This document shows, in pieces, positions 16,839-25,388 of a stretch of DNA of 64,000 nt (positions are counted from its first letter, which is position 1; each line of letters begins with the position of its first letter). Source of the stretch: Anaerocolumna xylanovorans DSM 12503 (GTDB taxonomy: Bacteria > Bacillota > Clostridia > Lachnospirales > Lachnospiraceae). Position numbers and translations under genes: made by a program. The stretch is taken from assembly GCF_900143645.1 (NCBI RefSeq), contig NZ_FRFD01000003.1, positions 868,001 to 932,000 on the forward strand, read 5' to 3'. The notes under the pieces were generated by a model. That model was not told the origin of the DNA. It searched no databases and worked only from the letters and a program-made list of their open reading frames with translations.

Positions 16839-18838
16839 TTACATTTGCATTGGTCGGTAATCAAAATTGCGGTAAGACCACTCTTTTTAACCAATTGACG
16901 GGCTCTAACCAGCATGTGGGAAATTTCCCCGGAGTGACAGTTGAGAGAAAAGAAGGGATTGTACGCAAACAGAAGGACGTTACAGTAGTTGACCTGCCAG
17001 GTATCTACTCCTTATCACCTTATACAAAAGAAGAGATAGTTACAAGGGATTTTATTGCCAAGGGACATCCCAATGGCATTATAAATATAGTTGATGCTAC
17101 CAATATTGAGAGAAATTTATACTTAAGCCTGCAATTAATTCAATTCGGTATACCCATGGTGATTGCGCTTAATATGATGGATGAGATAGAGGCAAACGGC
17201 GGAGTTATTCAGATAAAGGAACTGCAGGAAAGACTGGGGGTTCCTGTGGTTTTTATCTCTGCGGTTAAAAATATTGGGGTTGAGAAGCTGATAAAAACAG
17301 CCGTTGATACCGCAACCAAAAACCGTATACCAAAGAAACAGGATTTCTATAGCGGGTTATGTGCAGGGGCTTTGACAGATATTACAAACCTGCTTATGAA
17401 GTCTGCAGGTAAACACCATATCCCTGCGGTTTTTGCCGCAACAAAGCTGCTGGAGAATGACAGTAAGATTGAAGAAGACTTGCAATTATCAGAAGCGGAA
17501 GAGAAAACAATTGAAAGAAGAATACGCAAGATGGAAAATGAGCTGCTTACGGACAGAAAAGCAGCCGTTGCAGATATGCGGTACCGCTTTATTGATGATT
17601 TGTGCGCAAAAACGGTAATAAAGCCCAAAGAAAGCAAGCAGCATTTAAGAAGTATCCGCGTTGATAATGTTCTTGCCAACAGGTATTTTGCAATTCCTAT
17701 TTTTCTTGGTATTATGTTTGTTATTTTCTGGCTGACCTTTGGTGTAATCGGGAGTTTCTTAAGCGACTTACTTGGAAATGCAATCCAGGCATTTTCCGAT
17801 TATATGAGAAATGTGTTAATTGGAGCAGGAGCAAGCTCTGTTATGGTTTCCCTGGTGTCAGACGGTGTACTTGCCGGTGTCGGCAGTGTGTTATCCTTTG
17901 TACCTACTATTGTAGTATTGTTTTTATTTCTAGCCTTATTAGAAGACAGCGGCTACATGGCAAGGGTTGCCTTTATCATGGATAAGCTGCTTCGAAAGAT
18001 CGGACTTTCCGGCCGCAGTTTTGTACCTATGATTATCGGTTTTGGCTGCAGTGTTCCGGCTGTTATGGCAACAAGGACACTTCCCAGTGAAAGGGACAGG
18101 AAGATGACGATTTTCTTTATTCCCTTCATGAGCTGCAGTGCCAAGCTTCCCATATATGGAATGTTCACAATGGCATTTTTTCCAAGATACCGTGCGGTTG
18201 TTATGATTTCTCTGTACATATTCGGAATGGTTATGGGAATTATCAGCACCTTATTCTTAAAAAAGTATGTTTATAAAGGCGAGCCGGACAGGTTCGTTAT
18301 GGAATTGCCTAATTACCGCCTGCCGGGGACCAAAAGCGTATTGCTGCTATTGTGGGATAAGACCAAGGATTTCTTAACACGCGCTTTTACAGTTATCTTT
18401 TTGGCTACCATCGTAATATGGTTCCTGCAGAAATTTAACTGGCAGTTAAAACCGGTAGAGGATAGTTCAGCCAGCATCCTTGCCGGCATAGGACATGTAA
18501 TTGCTCCTGTATTTACTCCTCTTGGTTTTGATGACTGGAGAGTCTCCACCGCTTTAATAACAGGATTTATAGCAAAGGAAGCGGTAGTCAGTACCTTTGG
18601 TGTGCTGACTGGCGCAGGTTCGGCAAAGCTTCCCCTGGCCTTAGGGCAGATAATGACGCCAATGGCTGCTTATTCCTTCTTAATCTTTACTTTGATATAT
18701 TCTCCCTGTGTAGCGGCAATCAGTGTTGTCAAGAGAGAGTTAAATACCCGTACAGCTCTTAGCGTAGCTGCTTACCAGACGATTGTGGCATGGGGGTGTG
18801 CCATGGTAGTCTATCAGGTGGGAAGATTATTATTTTAG
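16835..18838 (+). CDS. feoB: FeoB, ferrous iron transporter
   Basis: GTPase-coupled Fe(II) membrane transporter, 667 residues. G-protein domain at the N-terminus: G1 GNQNCGKTT (about residues 8-16), G3 DLPG, G4 NMMDE, and the GNFPGVTVE switch I. A helical linker follows to about residue 270. The membrane part has two Gate motifs with conserved Cys (GFGCSVPAVMATR and the late YSPCVAAI segment) and MSCSAKLPIYG between. It is complete and co-transcribed with feoA; no FeoC follows. A terminator lies 25 nt downstream. Confidence 0.95.
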   Translation: MITFALVGNQNCGKTTLFNQLTGSNQHVGNFPGVTVERKEGIVRKQKDVTVVDLPGIYSLSPYTKEEIVTRDFIAKGHPNGIINIVDATNIERNLYLSLQLIQFGIPMVIALNMMDEIEANGGVIQIKELQERLGVPVVFISAVKNIGVEKLIKTAVDTATKNRIPKKQDFYSGLCAGALTDITNLLMKSAGKHHIPAVFAATKLLENDSKIEEDLQLSEAEEKTIERRIRKMENELLTDRKAAVADMRYRFIDDLCAKTVIKPKESKQHLRSIRVDNVLANRYFAIPIFLGIMFVIFWLTFGVIGSFLSDLLGNAIQAFSDYMRNVLIGAGASSVMVSLVSDGVLAGVGSVLSFVPTIVVLFLFLALLEDSGYMARVAFIMDKLLRKIGLSGRSFVPMIIGFGCSVPAVMATRTLPSERDRKMTIFFIPFMSCSAKLPIYGMFTMAFFPRYRAVVMISLYIFGMVMGIISTLFLKKYVYKGEPDRFVMELPNYRLPGTKSVLLLLWDKTKDFLTRAFTVIFLATIVIWFLQKFNWQLKPVEDSSASILAGIGHVIAPVFTPLGFDDWRVSTALITGFIAKEAVVSTFGVLTGAGSAKLPLALGQIMTPMAAYSFLIFTLIYSPCVAAISVVKRELNTRTALSVAAYQTIVAWGCAMVVYQVGRLLF

Positions 18839-18863
18839 AATAGCATAGTGGTAAAAATATGTG

Positions 18864-18900
18864 AGTCTGTCAGGTAGGAATCTGACAGGCTTATTTTTTT
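18864..18900 (+). terminator. Terminator of feoAB
   Basis: AGTCTGTCAG pairs with CTGACAGGCT (with a G-U pair) followed by TATTTTTTT. Confidence 0.85.
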
Positions 18901-19057
18901 GTGAGGTATCACCCTTGTAAGCAGAGGCAAATGGACCTGTGCCAATATAACAATAATTACCTGATTACAAACGGAACAAAAGAGAATAGATTCTCGTCTA
19001 ATGGTTACAAAGAAAACTTTATAGAAAATAAAAAAGAAAGGTCCGGTAAGTATCTAT

Positions 19058-19345
19058 ATGAGAAAATATAATCCAATGTTACTTGTTATGATTGGCATAA
19101 GCCTGGCACTGTTATTAACTGCTGCCGCCATGATTATTTCTTACAATACTACAGCCAACTCTTTTTCGGGAAAACAGTCTGCATATTCGGCAATGGATAG
19201 GAAGACAGAATCTGTCATGCCTGCAAATGAAGATATTAATACCGAGGCAGGGCGCTCCCCTGTTGTGATTCTATCGGTTATTACAATTATACTAATCTTA
19301 AGCGGTACCCTGTATGTTGAACAAAAAGGGCAGGAGAGTAAATAA
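19058..19345 (+). CDS. Small membrane protein of unknown function
   Basis: A 95-residue protein with two hydrophobic helices, about residues 7-28 and 68-87, separated by a polar stretch rich in Ser, Asn and Glu. The N-terminus is MRKYNPM and the C-terminus is charged (EQKGQESK). I do not recognise a family. The ribosome binding site is poor (AAAGG about 18 nt upstream), so the start is uncertain. It stands between feoB and an intracellular subtilisin gene with gaps of about 220 and 180 nt, so it is likely monocistronic. Real coding is likely from its membrane-protein-like composition, but there is no homology evidence. Confidence 0.5.
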   Translation: MRKYNPMLLVMIGISLALLLTAAAMIISYNTTANSFSGKQSAYSAMDRKTESVMPANEDINTEAGRSPVVILSVITIILILSGTLYVEQKGQESK

Positions 19346-19386
19346 AAGAGAGAGGATGGGGCATTCTGATTCGCCCGGATGGTACA

Positions 19387-19402
19387 AAATTCGACAAAAT
19401 TA
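19387..19402 (-). promoter_or_regulatory. Spo0A box upstream of intracellular subtilisin
   Basis: AATTTTGTCGAATTTT read on the minus strand matches the Spo0A box (TTTGTCGAA core) perfectly. It lies about 125 nt before the protease start. Confidence 0.55.
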
Positions 19403-19416
19403 ATATACTAATATAG

Positions 19417-19469
19417 GTGATAGAAAATTAGTGAGGTTGTGCGGATAAAACCCTTACATTTTCTGTCAC
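19417..19469 (+). promoter_or_regulatory. Long leader hairpin upstream of intracellular subtilisin
   Basis: GTGATAGAAAAT (19417-19428) pairs with ATTTTCTGTCAC (19458-19469) and, after a 2-nt bulge, GTGAGG pairs with CCTTAC, making an 18-bp stem with a 15-nt loop. No T-run follows, so it is not a simple terminator. It matches no riboswitch class that I know. Confidence 0.5.
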
Positions 19470-19525
19470 CGGGCCTTCTTGTGCGCGAAAACCGGGAAGA
19501 GCAAAAATAGAAAGGAAAATGCGTT

Positions 19526-20488
19526 TTGAAATTTATCAGTAAATTTCATACGGATTGGAAGAAAAAAAGGGTCGGATTAATACCATTTGAAGTACAGAAG
19601 GTTCATGAGAGTGCCAGCGAAATACCCCAGGGAATACAGATGATTAATGCACCGTATCTTTGGGAAGAAGCAAAGAAAGGAGAGGGTGTGGTAGTTGCTA
19701 TTATTGATACGGGCTGCCAGACTGGCCACCCTGACCTTGCCGGAAGAATTGTCGGCGGAAGGAACTTTACCAGCGATTACAGCAAGGATCCCAATAAATA
19801 TGAAGATAACAACGGGCATGGAACCCACGTAGCCGGAACCATCGCTGCAATTGAAAATAATGCCGGTGTAGTAGGGGCAGCTCCCCTTGTTAAACTTTTG
19901 ATTGTTAAGGTACTGGATAAGAACGGAAGCGGCAGCTATCAGAATATTATTGACGGTATCAATTATGCCACAGCCTGGAGAGGAAGCAAGGGCGAGAAGG
20001 TAAGAGTAATATCCATGTCCCTTGGCGGGCCAAGTGATGTAGCAAAGCTTCATGACGCAGTAAAAAATGCAGTTGCTAATAATATTATGGTTGTCTGCGC
20101 TGCCGGAAATGAAGGAGATAATAACAGCAGGACCAATGAATACAGCTATCCGGCTGCTTATAATGAAGCAATTGCTGTTGGAGCGGTAGACTTTAATAAA
20201 AAGATGGCAAGTTTTAGTAACAGCAATGACAATGTGGATCTGGTAGCTCCCGGTGTCGGAATACTGTCCACTTATATCGGAGGAAAATACGCTACTTTAA
20301 GTGGTACCTCCATGGCAACTCCTCATGTTTCAGGAGCAGCCGCACTTATTATTAATGCAAGTGAAAGCAATTTCCAAAGGACACTTACCGAAGCAGAGCT
20401 ATATGCCCAGCTTATAAAGAAAACAGTAAATTTGGGATTTGATAAGAAGAGTCAGGGAAATGGTTTATTAGACCTATCTAAAGAATAA
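19526..20488 (+). CDS. Intracellular serine protease (subtilisin family, IspA-like)
   Basis: Cytoplasmic subtilisin of 320 residues. It has no signal peptide; instead the N-terminus carries VGLIPFEVQ, the LIPY/F-type inhibitory propeptide motif of Bacillus intracellular proteases. The catalytic triad is complete: Asp in AIIDTGCQTGHPDL, His in NNGHGTHVAGTIAA, and Ser in SGTSMATPHVSG; the oxyanion Asn lies in CAAGNEGD. Intracellular subtilisins are induced in stationary phase and sporulation and degrade abnormal or bulk protein. The start is TTG at 19526 with AAAGGA about 10 nt upstream. A Spo0A box and a long hairpin lie in its leader. Confidence 0.92.
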   Translation: MKFISKFHTDWKKKRVGLIPFEVQKVHESASEIPQGIQMINAPYLWEEAKKGEGVVVAIIDTGCQTGHPDLAGRIVGGRNFTSDYSKDPNKYEDNNGHGTHVAGTIAAIENNAGVVGAAPLVKLLIVKVLDKNGSGSYQNIIDGINYATAWRGSKGEKVRVISMSLGGPSDVAKLHDAVKNAVANNIMVVCAAGNEGDNNSRTNEYSYPAAYNEAIAVGAVDFNKKMASFSNSNDNVDLVAPGVGILSTYIGGKYATLSGTSMATPHVSGAAALIINASESNFQRTLTEAELYAQLIKKTVNLGFDKKSQGNGLLDLSKE

Positions 20489-20504
20489 TAAACAGTATGA
20501 CAAA

Positions 20505-20539
20505 ATACGAGGCAGGAAATATGATTTCCTGCCTCGTAT
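20505..20539. terminator. 16-bp perfect hairpin after intracellular subtilisin
   Basis: ATACGAGGCAGGAAAT and ATTTCCTGCCTCGTAT flank a 3-nt loop. The stem is very stable but there is no T-run after it, so it may be an mRNA 3' end stabiliser or a factor-dependent terminator. Confidence 0.6.
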
Positions 20540-20843
20540 CACGTTGTCTCTTTCCAATATTCAGTTGTAATTGAAAAATACCCTTTTAAAGCGAATTTAA
20601 TCGAACAGTATTCATTTTCATGACATTAGCCAGTCCAACTTAACCATCTCCTGAATTTGCTGTTATGGGGTTACACTGCAGTCCGAGACATACTGCAGGT
20701 TTTATCTCTTCGTCAATGGAATACAGGCGGCATCTGATAGAAAAAGCAATTTGCTTTATTTCTCATTTGCTTTTGTATCCATCCCTTATTATGTACCGGA
20801 TGGATTTTCTTATTCAATGAATTCAATGAAAATAATGGGAAAC

Positions 20844-20916
20844 GGGATAAGAATACAAAAGGAGCCTTCCGTAACGAGATTTCGTTAGAAGGCCCTTCTG
20901 TTAGTATCCCATTTTT
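20844..20916 (+). terminator. Extended hairpin ending in T-run
   Basis: GGGATA (20844) pairs with TATCCC (20905-20910) and an inner GCCTTC..TAACG/CGTTA..AAGGC stem forms, followed by ATTTTTAG. No gene directly precedes it on the plus strand. Confidence 0.5.
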
Positions 20917-21219
20917 AGTTTGTATACAGAAAGGGATGAAACTGTATTTTCAATTTTATATTGAAGGACAACTGCACAAATGCCTTTTGGTTCCCTTCAA
21001 GACATTACTCGTTAACAAAATATACTTGCATCAGGTTCATGTTCTTAAAAGGAAGGTATTTGATTTGCTATCCACTCTCTATTATGTATTATTTAAAAGA
21101 TTATATACTTAAAACTTAATTTTTTTGAACATTGTAAATGAAGGTTGTAATCTAAGAGGCAATACAATATAATAAATTAATGTACAACTTGAATAGATTG
21201 GAAATTGGAGATACGTTAT

Positions 21220-21849
21220 ATGACAAATTGGATTATTAACTTTATGGATCAATTCGGATATCTGGGAATTACATTTTTAATTGCTCTTGAAAATGTCTTT
21301 CCGCCAATACCTTCTGAAGTCATATTGACCTTTGGAGGCTTTATGACTACTCGTACCACTTTGACAGTGCCGGGAGTTGTATTCTTTGCCACTATTGGGT
21401 CATTACTGGGAGCCGCCATTCTATATGGTGCCGGAAATATCTTATCTATGGAAAGAATGGAAAAGATTCTGGACGGCAAGATAGGAAAGGTACTGCACCT
21501 TAAGAAAGAGGATATCGGTAAGGCATACGATTGGTTTAATACCAAAGGAAAGGTAACAGTGTTAATATGCCGCTGTATCCCCATTGTCCGCAGCCTTATA
21601 TCCATACCGGCAGGTATGTCGGGCATGAATTTTGGAATATTCTTTTTGTTTACAATTATAGGTTCATTGGTTTGGAATACGGTTTTGGTATTGTTAGGAA
21701 AGGCAGCAAGCGATTCATGGGAGAAGATAGTTGAAAAGACGGATACCTTTACTCATATCACAATTATAGTACTTGGAGTGTTGTTTGTTGCATTTGTATT
21801 CTGGTTTTATAAAAAGAAGAAAAAAGAAAAAGACAGCAATAAAAACTAA
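21220..21849 (+). CDS. DedA-family membrane protein
   Basis: Integral membrane protein of 209 residues in the DedA/SNARE-associated (VTT) family, implicated in lipid carrier recycling (undecaprenyl phosphate or phospholipid flipping) and membrane potential homeostasis. The family segments are visible: GYLGITFLIALENVFPPIPSEVILTFGGF near the N-terminus (with the conserved PPxPSE), and CRCIPIVRSLISIPAGMSGMNF in the second half (the R-x-P-x-x-R-S-x-x-x-x-x-A-G motif). The C-terminus is Lys-rich. I start at the ATG at 21220 because GGAG lies 9 nt upstream; an in-frame ATG at 21205 has none. Terminator downstream. Confidence 0.92.
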   Translation: MTNWIINFMDQFGYLGITFLIALENVFPPIPSEVILTFGGFMTTRTTLTVPGVVFFATIGSLLGAAILYGAGNILSMERMEKILDGKIGKVLHLKKEDIGKAYDWFNTKGKVTVLICRCIPIVRSLISIPAGMSGMNFGIFFLFTIIGSLVWNTVLVLLGKAASDSWEKIVEKTDTFTHITIIVLGVLFVAFVFWFYKKKKKEKDSNKN

Positions 21850-21854
21850 TAAAT

Positions 21855-21892
21855 AAAAACAGGAATGGAGTTGTATCCATTCCTGTTTTTAT
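21855..21892. terminator. Bidirectional terminator between DedA and DUF1540 genes
   Basis: AAAAACAGGAATGGA (21855-21869) pairs with TCCATTCCTGTTTTT (21876-21890) around a 6-nt loop, with A and T runs on both sides. Confidence 0.9.
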
Positions 21893-21893
21893 T

Positions 21894-22067
21894 TTAGTAA
21901 GTTTTGTTTTCTTTTACTTTAAAGGATTCACAATCCGTATCTTCAGATTGGGAAGTGTAGGACTCATTTTTACCGACCATAATCTTATCCAGTGTACAAT
22001 GCTGTGACTTGCCGGCATGATATTGACATTCTGTTACACTGCAACCGATGCTTGAATTAACATCCAT
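21894..22067 (-). CDS. DUF1540 small Cys-rich protein
   Basis: A 57-residue protein with the DUF1540 pattern: IGCSVTECQYHAG, then HCTLDKIMVG, and a final Cys in DTDCESF, giving four Cys that probably bind a metal. DUF1540 proteins are common in spore-forming clostridia and some appear in spore proteomes; the molecular role is unknown. ATG at 22067 with AAAGGAG 8 nt upstream; an in-frame upstream ATG at 22085 would include the ribosome binding site. It is monocistronic. Confidence 0.85.
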   Translation of the reverse strand: MDVNSSIGCSVTECQYHAGKSQHCTLDKIMVGKNESYTSQSEDTDCESFKVKENKTY

Positions 22068-22176
22068 CTTTAAATCTCCTTTCAAATGGGCACAATGATT
22101 TTTGGCGAAAGATTTTAAAAATTCTTTGCAGTAGTTAGAATGTACTTTTTACCTTTTTTTATTCAGTTATATATTG

Positions 22177-23328
22177 TTAATGAGATACAAGTAATTTTCC
22201 GCCGGAATATACTTTTTCGATATTGTAATTTTTATCCATAATGATAAAATCAGCACGTTTTCCTACAGCAATGGAGCCAATTTCGTTCTCTGCATGAATT
22301 GCTCTTGCAGGATAGAGGGTAGCACTAAGAACAACATCTTCAACCGGAATACCAATCTCAATACATTTTTTGAAAGCTTTATATATGGTTGTAGTGGAGC
22401 CTGCTATAGTACCGTCATCCAAAGTCGCTTTTCCGTCTTTTACCGTTACTTTCTGACCGCCCAGTTCGTAAGGTCCGTCGGCTAATCCGGCAGCACTCAT
22501 AGAATCGGAGATGAGAAGCAATTTTTCAGGGAAAGCTTTAAATACCAGGCGCATTACGGAAGGATGGATATGGATACCGTCACAGATGATTTCTGCATTT
22601 ACAGGGTAATCCGATACGGCACCAACAATTCCGGGAGCTCTGTGATGAAGTCCGTTCATGGCATTAAACAGGTGGGTAACATGGGTAGCACCTGCCTCAA
22701 TGGCTGTAACGGCAGTTTCGTAAGTACAGGAGGTATGAGCCAGTGAAATCACTTTCTTTTTGCTGTACTTTTCTATAAATGGAATAGCACCGGGCAAATC
22801 GGGATCAAGGTCGATAATACGTACTCTGTCTCCGGATAACTCGTTCAGCTCTTCATATTTCTGCTCATTTATGGAAAGGAGATATCTGGTATCATGAGCA
22901 CCTTTTTTAGAGGCACCAAGGAAAGGACCTTCCATATTAATACCGATAATTCTGCTGCCCTTTGTATGGTTCTCACAAGCCTCTTTGATGTTTTGCATGG
23001 CCTTCTTATATGTATCATATCCGATGGTCATAGTGGTAGCAAGAATCGAGGTGATTCCGTTTTCACTGTAGAATTCGCACATCTTTTCAATCTCGTCGGG
23101 AGCAGAAGTAGTGAAGTCATAACCAACGCAGCCGTGGGAGTGAAGCTCAATAAAACCCGGAATAATAATCTTATCACTTAAATCATAGGAATCTGCTTCT
23201 TCTTGTTTCTCTAAGCCTGTAGTTCCTTCTTCTTTTGTTTGGATGTTTTGAAAAACACCATCGGAAACTGTGACATCAGAAGGAATGAATTTTCCGTCAA
23301 CGAATACGGATGCATTTCTTAATATCAT
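22177..23328 (-). CDS. nagA: N-acetylglucosamine-6-phosphate deacetylase
   Basis: Amidohydrolase (383 residues) that deacetylates GlcNAc-6-phosphate to glucosamine-6-phosphate. The metal-binding ELHSHGCVGYDF, INMEGPFLG (Glu ligand), SLAHTSC and THLFNAMNGLHHRAPG motifs are intact, and the catalytic Asp lies in LISDSM. The ATG at 23328 has AGGAGG 6 nt upstream, better than the longer in-frame start at 23346 that overlaps nagB. It is the second gene of nagB-nagA (10-nt gap), which channels GlcNAc into glycolysis. Confidence 0.93.
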   Translation of the reverse strand: MILRNASVFVDGKFIPSDVTVSDGVFQNIQTKEEGTTGLEKQEEADSYDLSDKIIIPGFIELHSHGCVGYDFTTSAPDEIEKMCEFYSENGITSILATTMTIGYDTYKKAMQNIKEACENHTKGSRIIGINMEGPFLGASKKGAHDTRYLLSINEQKYEELNELSGDRVRIIDLDPDLPGAIPFIEKYSKKKVISLAHTSCTYETAVTAIEAGATHVTHLFNAMNGLHHRAPGIVGAVSDYPVNAEIICDGIHIHPSVMRLVFKAFPEKLLLISDSMSAAGLADGPYELGGQKVTVKDGKATLDDGTIAGSTTTIYKAFKKCIEIGIPVEDVVLSATLYPARAIHAENEIGSIAVGKRADFIIMDKNYNIEKVYSGGKLLVSH

Positions 23329-23338
23329 ATGGAACCTC

Positions 23339-24049
23339 CTATTCAAATGAATAGACCACTGTTAAATCAGGATGGAACTGCAAAATAGAAGCAGGGATTT
23401 CCGGAGTTACCGGACCAAAGAGTGCTTTTTGTATGATATCCTGTTTATCAGGGCCGTTGGCAATTAAAAGAATCTTTTTGGATTGCATAATGGACTTGAT
23501 ACCCATAGTTACAGCCCTTTTAGGCACTTCATCAAGGGTTTCAAAGAAGCGGGCATTTGCTTTTCTGGTCGTTTCATTTAATTCAACTACATGGGTAGTT
23601 TTCTCAAAAGAACTGTCCGGTTCGTTAAAACCGATATGTCCGTTGTGACCGATTCCTAATAATTGCAGGTCTATACCGCCAAGATCGGCAATCAGCTGTT
23701 CGTATCTGACACATTCTGCTTCCATGTCATCAGCCAGTCCGTTGGGAACATTGGTATTTTCATATTTGATATTGACATGGTTAAAGAAATGCTGGTTCAT
23801 AAAATAACGGTAGCTCTGCGGATTATCAGGGGAAATACCGCAGTATTCATCTAAATTGACAGATGTCACTTTGGAAAAATCAATATCGCCTTTTTGATAC
23901 CATTCAATAAGTTGCTCATAAGTTCCTACCGGAGTGGAGCCTGTCGCAAGACCAAGAATACTGGTAGGTTTTATGATAACCTGTGCAGAAATTACATTTG
24001 CTGCTTTTCTGCTTAAATCCTTATAGCCGTTGGCTTTTATCAAGTTCAT
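23339..24049 (-). CDS. nagB: Glucosamine-6-phosphate deaminase
   Basis: Isomerising deaminase (236 residues) that converts glucosamine-6-phosphate to fructose-6-phosphate and ammonia. Key features: LGLATGSTPVGTYEQL (phosphate loop), VNLDEYCG with the catalytic Asp, GIGHNGHIGFNEP with the catalytic His/Asn region. It has the short C-terminus of Gram-positive NagB proteins that lack the allosteric tail of E. coli. ATG at 24049 with GTGAGG upstream; a GTG at 24064 is in frame but overlaps that site. First gene of nagBA, divergent from an RpiR-family regulator. Confidence 0.94.
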   Translation of the reverse strand: MNLIKANGYKDLSRKAANVISAQVIIKPTSILGLATGSTPVGTYEQLIEWYQKGDIDFSKVTSVNLDEYCGISPDNPQSYRYFMNQHFFNHVNIKYENTNVPNGLADDMEAECVRYEQLIADLGGIDLQLLGIGHNGHIGFNEPDSSFEKTTHVVELNETTRKANARFFETLDEVPKRAVTMGIKSIMQSKKILLIANGPDKQDIIQKALFGPVTPEIPASILQFHPDLTVVYSFE

Positions 24050-24147
24050 TATCGTGTACCTCACATAGTAAAATTAGAGTAAATAAAAGTTATAAGTTGT
24101 ATTTCTGATATAATAGTAGCTTAAGTAATGGAAAAAATCAAGGCAAA

Positions 24148-24185
24148 TAAAAATAATTTTCAAAAATTTATAGAAATAATTTTCA
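24148..24185. promoter_or_regulatory. Pair of candidate RpiR-type operators upstream of nagB
   Basis: TAAAAATAATTTTCA (24148-24162) and TAGAAATAATTTTCA (24171-24185) are 23 nt apart, each an imperfect palindrome close to TGAAAATTATTTTCA. They lie between nagB and the divergent RpiR-family gene. Confidence 0.45.
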
Positions 24186-24226
24186 TAAATTTTATGCCAT
24201 TCATTTAGTTCGGATACAGCTCCTTA

Positions 24227-24255
24227 TTGACATGGAGGAAAGGGAAAGATAAAAT
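24227..24255 (+). promoter_or_regulatory. Promoter upstream of the RpiR-family gene
   Basis: TTGACA (24227-24232), 17 nt, TAAAAT (24250-24255). It leaves an untranslated leader of about 165 nt whose content I could not classify. Confidence 0.55.
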
Positions 24256-24427
24256 TAATATAGTTTATTATCTGAATTAGAACATATAATCAGCTTTGCA
24301 GCTTGTATTAAGCTTCCTGAGTCATTGTCGCTGCGATAACAAGGCCACAGGAAATCACAAAGAAACTTACGGAAATCATCAGCAGTTGTTGAGAGAGGCT
24401 GACTGCTTCAGGGAGGAATGAGTTGAA

Positions 24428-25279
24428 ATGAGTGGGATACTCGATAGAATTGAAAAGAATTATTCGAAATTTACAAAATCAGAAAAAAAGGTAGCAGATT
24501 ATATTTTTGCAAACCCCAGGAAGGTACTGTATACTTCTATAACGGATTTAGCGGTAAACTGCAACGTCGGAGATACTACAGTTTTTCGCTTCTGTAAAGA
24601 ATTAAAGCTTAATGGATATCAGGAATTTAAAATGCTTCTTGCGCAGGATATCACAAAAAATGAGGGTGAAAAGGAAAGCATAGCAGGAATTATTGAAGGC
24701 GGTGATGACACAAGGACAATCTGTGAAAAAACACTGTCCGCCCATATAGAAGGGCTGAAAGAAACCTTTCAGATGCTGGATTTTAATCATGTAGGAAGGA
24801 CAGTCGATTTAATGTCTGCTGCCAGGAGGATTTATTTTTTTGGTGTGGGTTCTTCCGGTGCTATCGCTCTGGAAGCAAAACAGAAATTCATGAGAATTAT
24901 TCCGAATGTAGAATTTGTGGGAGATACCCATATGCAGCATATGGCTGCTTCTCTCATGGATTCCAGGGATTTAGCCGTCATTTTTTCCTATTCGGGTTCT
25001 ACAAAGGATATGATAGAGATTCACAAGCTGGTAAAGCAGAACAGATGCCCTTCCGTTATTATAACCCATTTTGCCAAAACGGCCCTCACGGCGGGAGCGG
25101 ATGCAGTCCTTTTGTGCGGTTCCAATGAAGGACCTTTGGATGGAGGAGCTTCCACCACTTCGGTCGTTCAGTTATATATTCTGGAGGTTTTGTACCTGCA
25201 GTATTTTATAAAGCATTTTAACCAATGCGTGGAGAATAAAGCAAGGACGACAGAAGCGATAGCCACCAAGCTGCTGTAG
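24428..25279 (+). CDS. RpiR/MurR-family transcriptional regulator (HTH plus SIS)
   Basis: A 283-residue regulator. N-terminal HTH_6 domain at about residues 1-78 (FTKSEKKVADYIFANP, then DLAVNCNVGDTTVFRFCKELKLNGYQEFK) and C-terminal SIS sugar-phosphate-binding domain at about 125-250 (IYFFGVGSSGAIALEAKQKFMRI; VIFSYSGSTKDMIEI). Members sense phosphosugars; divergence from nagBA suggests control by GlcNAc-6-P or glucosamine-6-P. ATG at 24428 with GGGAGG 11 nt upstream. It ends 50 nt before a strong terminator. Confidence 0.9.
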   Translation: MSGILDRIEKNYSKFTKSEKKVADYIFANPRKVLYTSITDLAVNCNVGDTTVFRFCKELKLNGYQEFKMLLAQDITKNEGEKESIAGIIEGGDDTRTICEKTLSAHIEGLKETFQMLDFNHVGRTVDLMSAARRIYFFGVGSSGAIALEAKQKFMRIIPNVEFVGDTHMQHMAASLMDSRDLAVIFSYSGSTKDMIEIHKLVKQNRCPSVIITHFAKTALTAGADAVLLCGSNEGPLDGGASTTSVVQLYILEVLYLQYFIKHFNQCVENKARTTEAIATKLL

Positions 25280-25328
25280 ATAAAATTCTGGTCAGCAAAA
25301 AACTGCTGCAAAGTAATTTAAATAACGG

Positions 25329-25373
25329 AAGAAGCCCTCTGGCTGTAATAAAAACCAGAGGACTTCTTTTTTG
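25329..25373. terminator. Terminator after RpiR-family gene
   Basis: GAAG-CC-CTCTGG pairs with CCAGAG-GA-CTTC, followed by TTTTTTG. The opposite strand faces the convergent CorC-like gene. Confidence 0.85.
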
Positions 25374-25388
25374 ATTTTTCTGCCGTTA

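Larger units (their letters stand above)
20489..21219. other. Gene-free region of about 730 nt
   Basis: No open frame above 60 codons on either strand has coding features. It holds two strong hairpins (20505-20539 and 20844-20916) and a short CTGCAG/CTGCAG stem near 20677-20698. The rest is AT-rich with no recognised riboswitch or RNA gene. Confidence 0.6.

Noticed and set aside
24065..24427. Possible riboswitch or sRNA in the nagB-rpiR gap
   Set aside because: Apart from operator-like repeats and a promoter I find no conserved aptamer blocks (for example, no glmS ribozyme core).
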